Origin: an uncultured Gammaproteobacteria bacterium
Lineage (GTDB): Bacteria > Pseudomonadota > Gammaproteobacteria > UBA9214
Assembly (NCBI GenBank): GCA_905480305.1
Contig: CAJQPV010000174.1
Location: 1 to 5,928, forward strand
Reading direction: 5' to 3'
Length of the DNA: 5,928 nucleotides
A program made the position numbers and the translations under genes. This document shows, piece after piece, positions 5,290 to 5,928 of the stretch (position 1 is the stretch's first letter; each line of letters begins with the position of its first letter). Below the pieces are notes generated by a model, which worked only from the letters and a program-made list of their open reading frames with translations, searched no databases and was not told the origin of the DNA.

Positions 5290-5900
5290 CCCTGCAGGCC
5301 GCTGCTTTGTATTAAATACCACTTTACCAGTTGTGCAGACAGCGCCTCGGCAGCTGCGCTCTGGCCGCTGCAATGCAGCCATTCAATTGCCCAGCGATGC
5401 CCGAGCGTGCTGGCGTTGCTGTTACTGGGCGGCAGGTCAAGCTGGTGGGTTTGTGCGAGGTATAAAAAAAGCGCCCGCGTCAGGGCGTGAACCGTGGCCG
5501 ACAAACGGTCCGGGTAACTCCATTCACACAGGCCGCGGGTAGTGTAGCGTTCCTGTACGCTGCGGCGCCGGATAGGCCGTGCGGGTACGCGACCCCAGTT
5601 GCATTCCATGGCGGGGTAGTCCTCGCCTTGCCAGATATTGACCTTGATGCGGAATTTATGCCGCGCCTGCGGCTCATCGCAATCAAGCCATGTCTCGCGT
5701 GGTGGCCAGCAGGTGCTCAGCGTGACAGGTGCCAGTTCCCCGGACAGTTGAGGCTGATGCTGTTGTTCTGTCATCGGGTAGATGCGAATCCAGTCGAGCA
5801 GGTGTGTGTCGTAGGCGGCAAGCTTGTTGACCAGGAAATCAACCACGGCAGGCACGCCGGTCCTGTCATGAACGGCTACTGTCAGGGTGCTCATATGCAT
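5286..5900 (-). CDS. Hypothetical tryptophan-rich protein
   Basis: I do not recognise this 204-residue protein. It has no signal peptide or transmembrane helix, nine Trp (37, 65, 71, 90, 102, 127, 170, 174, 194), five Cys (64, 74, 100, 125, 177) with no clear metal-site spacing, and a basic patch at about 108-118. The N-terminal part looks mixed alpha/beta and the end (about 132-200) looks helical. It converges with the glycosyltransferase gene and the stop codons overlap by 4 bases (5286-5289). ATG 5900 is preferred over ATG 5894 because GGAG (5914-5911 on the minus strand) lies 10 bases before it, against 16 for the second. The frame stays open to the right edge, so a start outside the window cannot be excluded. 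A terminator-like hairpin plus T7 run lies inside the gene (5464-5487). Confidence 0.65.
   Translation of the reverse strand: MHMSTLTVAVHDRTGVPAVVDFLVNKLAAYDTHLLDWIRIYPMTEQQHQPQLSGELAPVTLSTCWPPRETWLDCDEPQARHKFRIKVNIWQGEDYPAMECNWGRVPARPIRRRSVQERYTTRGLCEWSYPDRLSATVHALTRALFLYLAQTHQLDLPPSNSNASTLGHRWAIEWLHCSGQSAAAEALSAQLVKWYLIQSSGLQG
5464..5487 (-). other. Terminator-like hairpin and T7 run inside the hypothetical gene
   Basis: On the minus strand, CGCCC (5487-5483), a 6-base loop and GGGCG (5476-5472) form a 5-bp all-GC stem. One C and then seven Ts (5470-5464) follow directly. This is the shape of an intrinsic terminator, but it lies within the coding sequence at residues about 138-146. The Ts fall in frame as T-TTT-TTA, which also matches the X-XXY-YYZ pattern of a -1 slippery site. 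It may be a chance product of the Arg-Ala-Leu-Phe-Leu codons. Confidence 0.3.
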
Positions 5901-5928
5901 GCTGCACAGACTCCATGGTTGGGACCGT

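Noticed and set aside
1..5928. CRISPR array, tRNA/rRNA genes, insertion-sequence ends, attachment sites
   Set aside because: I looked for evenly spaced repeats, tRNA-like cloverleaf sequence and transposase or integrase motifs and saw none.

Overview
The window looks like a stretch of proteobacterial, probably gammaproteobacterial, chromosome. The G+C content is moderate and the genes are densely packed. PdxH is of the usual proteobacterial type, and there is an exported protein with a standard Sec signal peptide. I see no insertion sequence, integrase, tRNA, rRNA, CRISPR array or phage gene. The organism assignment is inference from protein style, not from a marker gene.

Layout: (i) Minus strand, left third: pdxH (869-1510) is followed, after a 183-bp gap, by a small exported protein with an internally duplicated domain (62-685). 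A 12-bp perfect hairpin (16-47) lies just past that gene. (ii) Divergent spacer 1511-1802: a good minus-strand promoter candidate for pdxH, a perfect TATAAT on the plus strand, a 25-codon leader ORF, and a terminator-like hairpin ending 13 bases before the next gene. (iii) Plus strand, middle and right: a thiamine-diphosphate (ThDP) enzyme of the acetolactate-synthase fold family (1803-3473) and, 13 bases later, a 600-residue GT-A-like glycosyltransferase (3487-5289). These two look like an operon. (iv) Minus strand, right edge: an unrecognised tryptophan-rich protein (5286-5900), convergent with the glycosyltransferase and overlapping its stop by 4 bases.

The pair in (iii) is the part most worth attention. 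The ThDP enzyme keeps the catalytic glutamate and the ThDP-binding motif. It lacks two residues known to shape the acceptor 2-ketoacid site of true acetohydroxyacid synthases, and no regulatory small-subunit gene follows it. Its tight partner is instead a large soluble glycosyltransferase-like protein. This suggests a carboligation or decarboxylation step feeding a glycoconjugate, or a ThDP enzyme that makes or modifies a sugar, rather than branched-chain amino-acid synthesis. That function is inference and the product is unknown. The other genes are either housekeeping (vitamin B6 salvage) or of unknown role.
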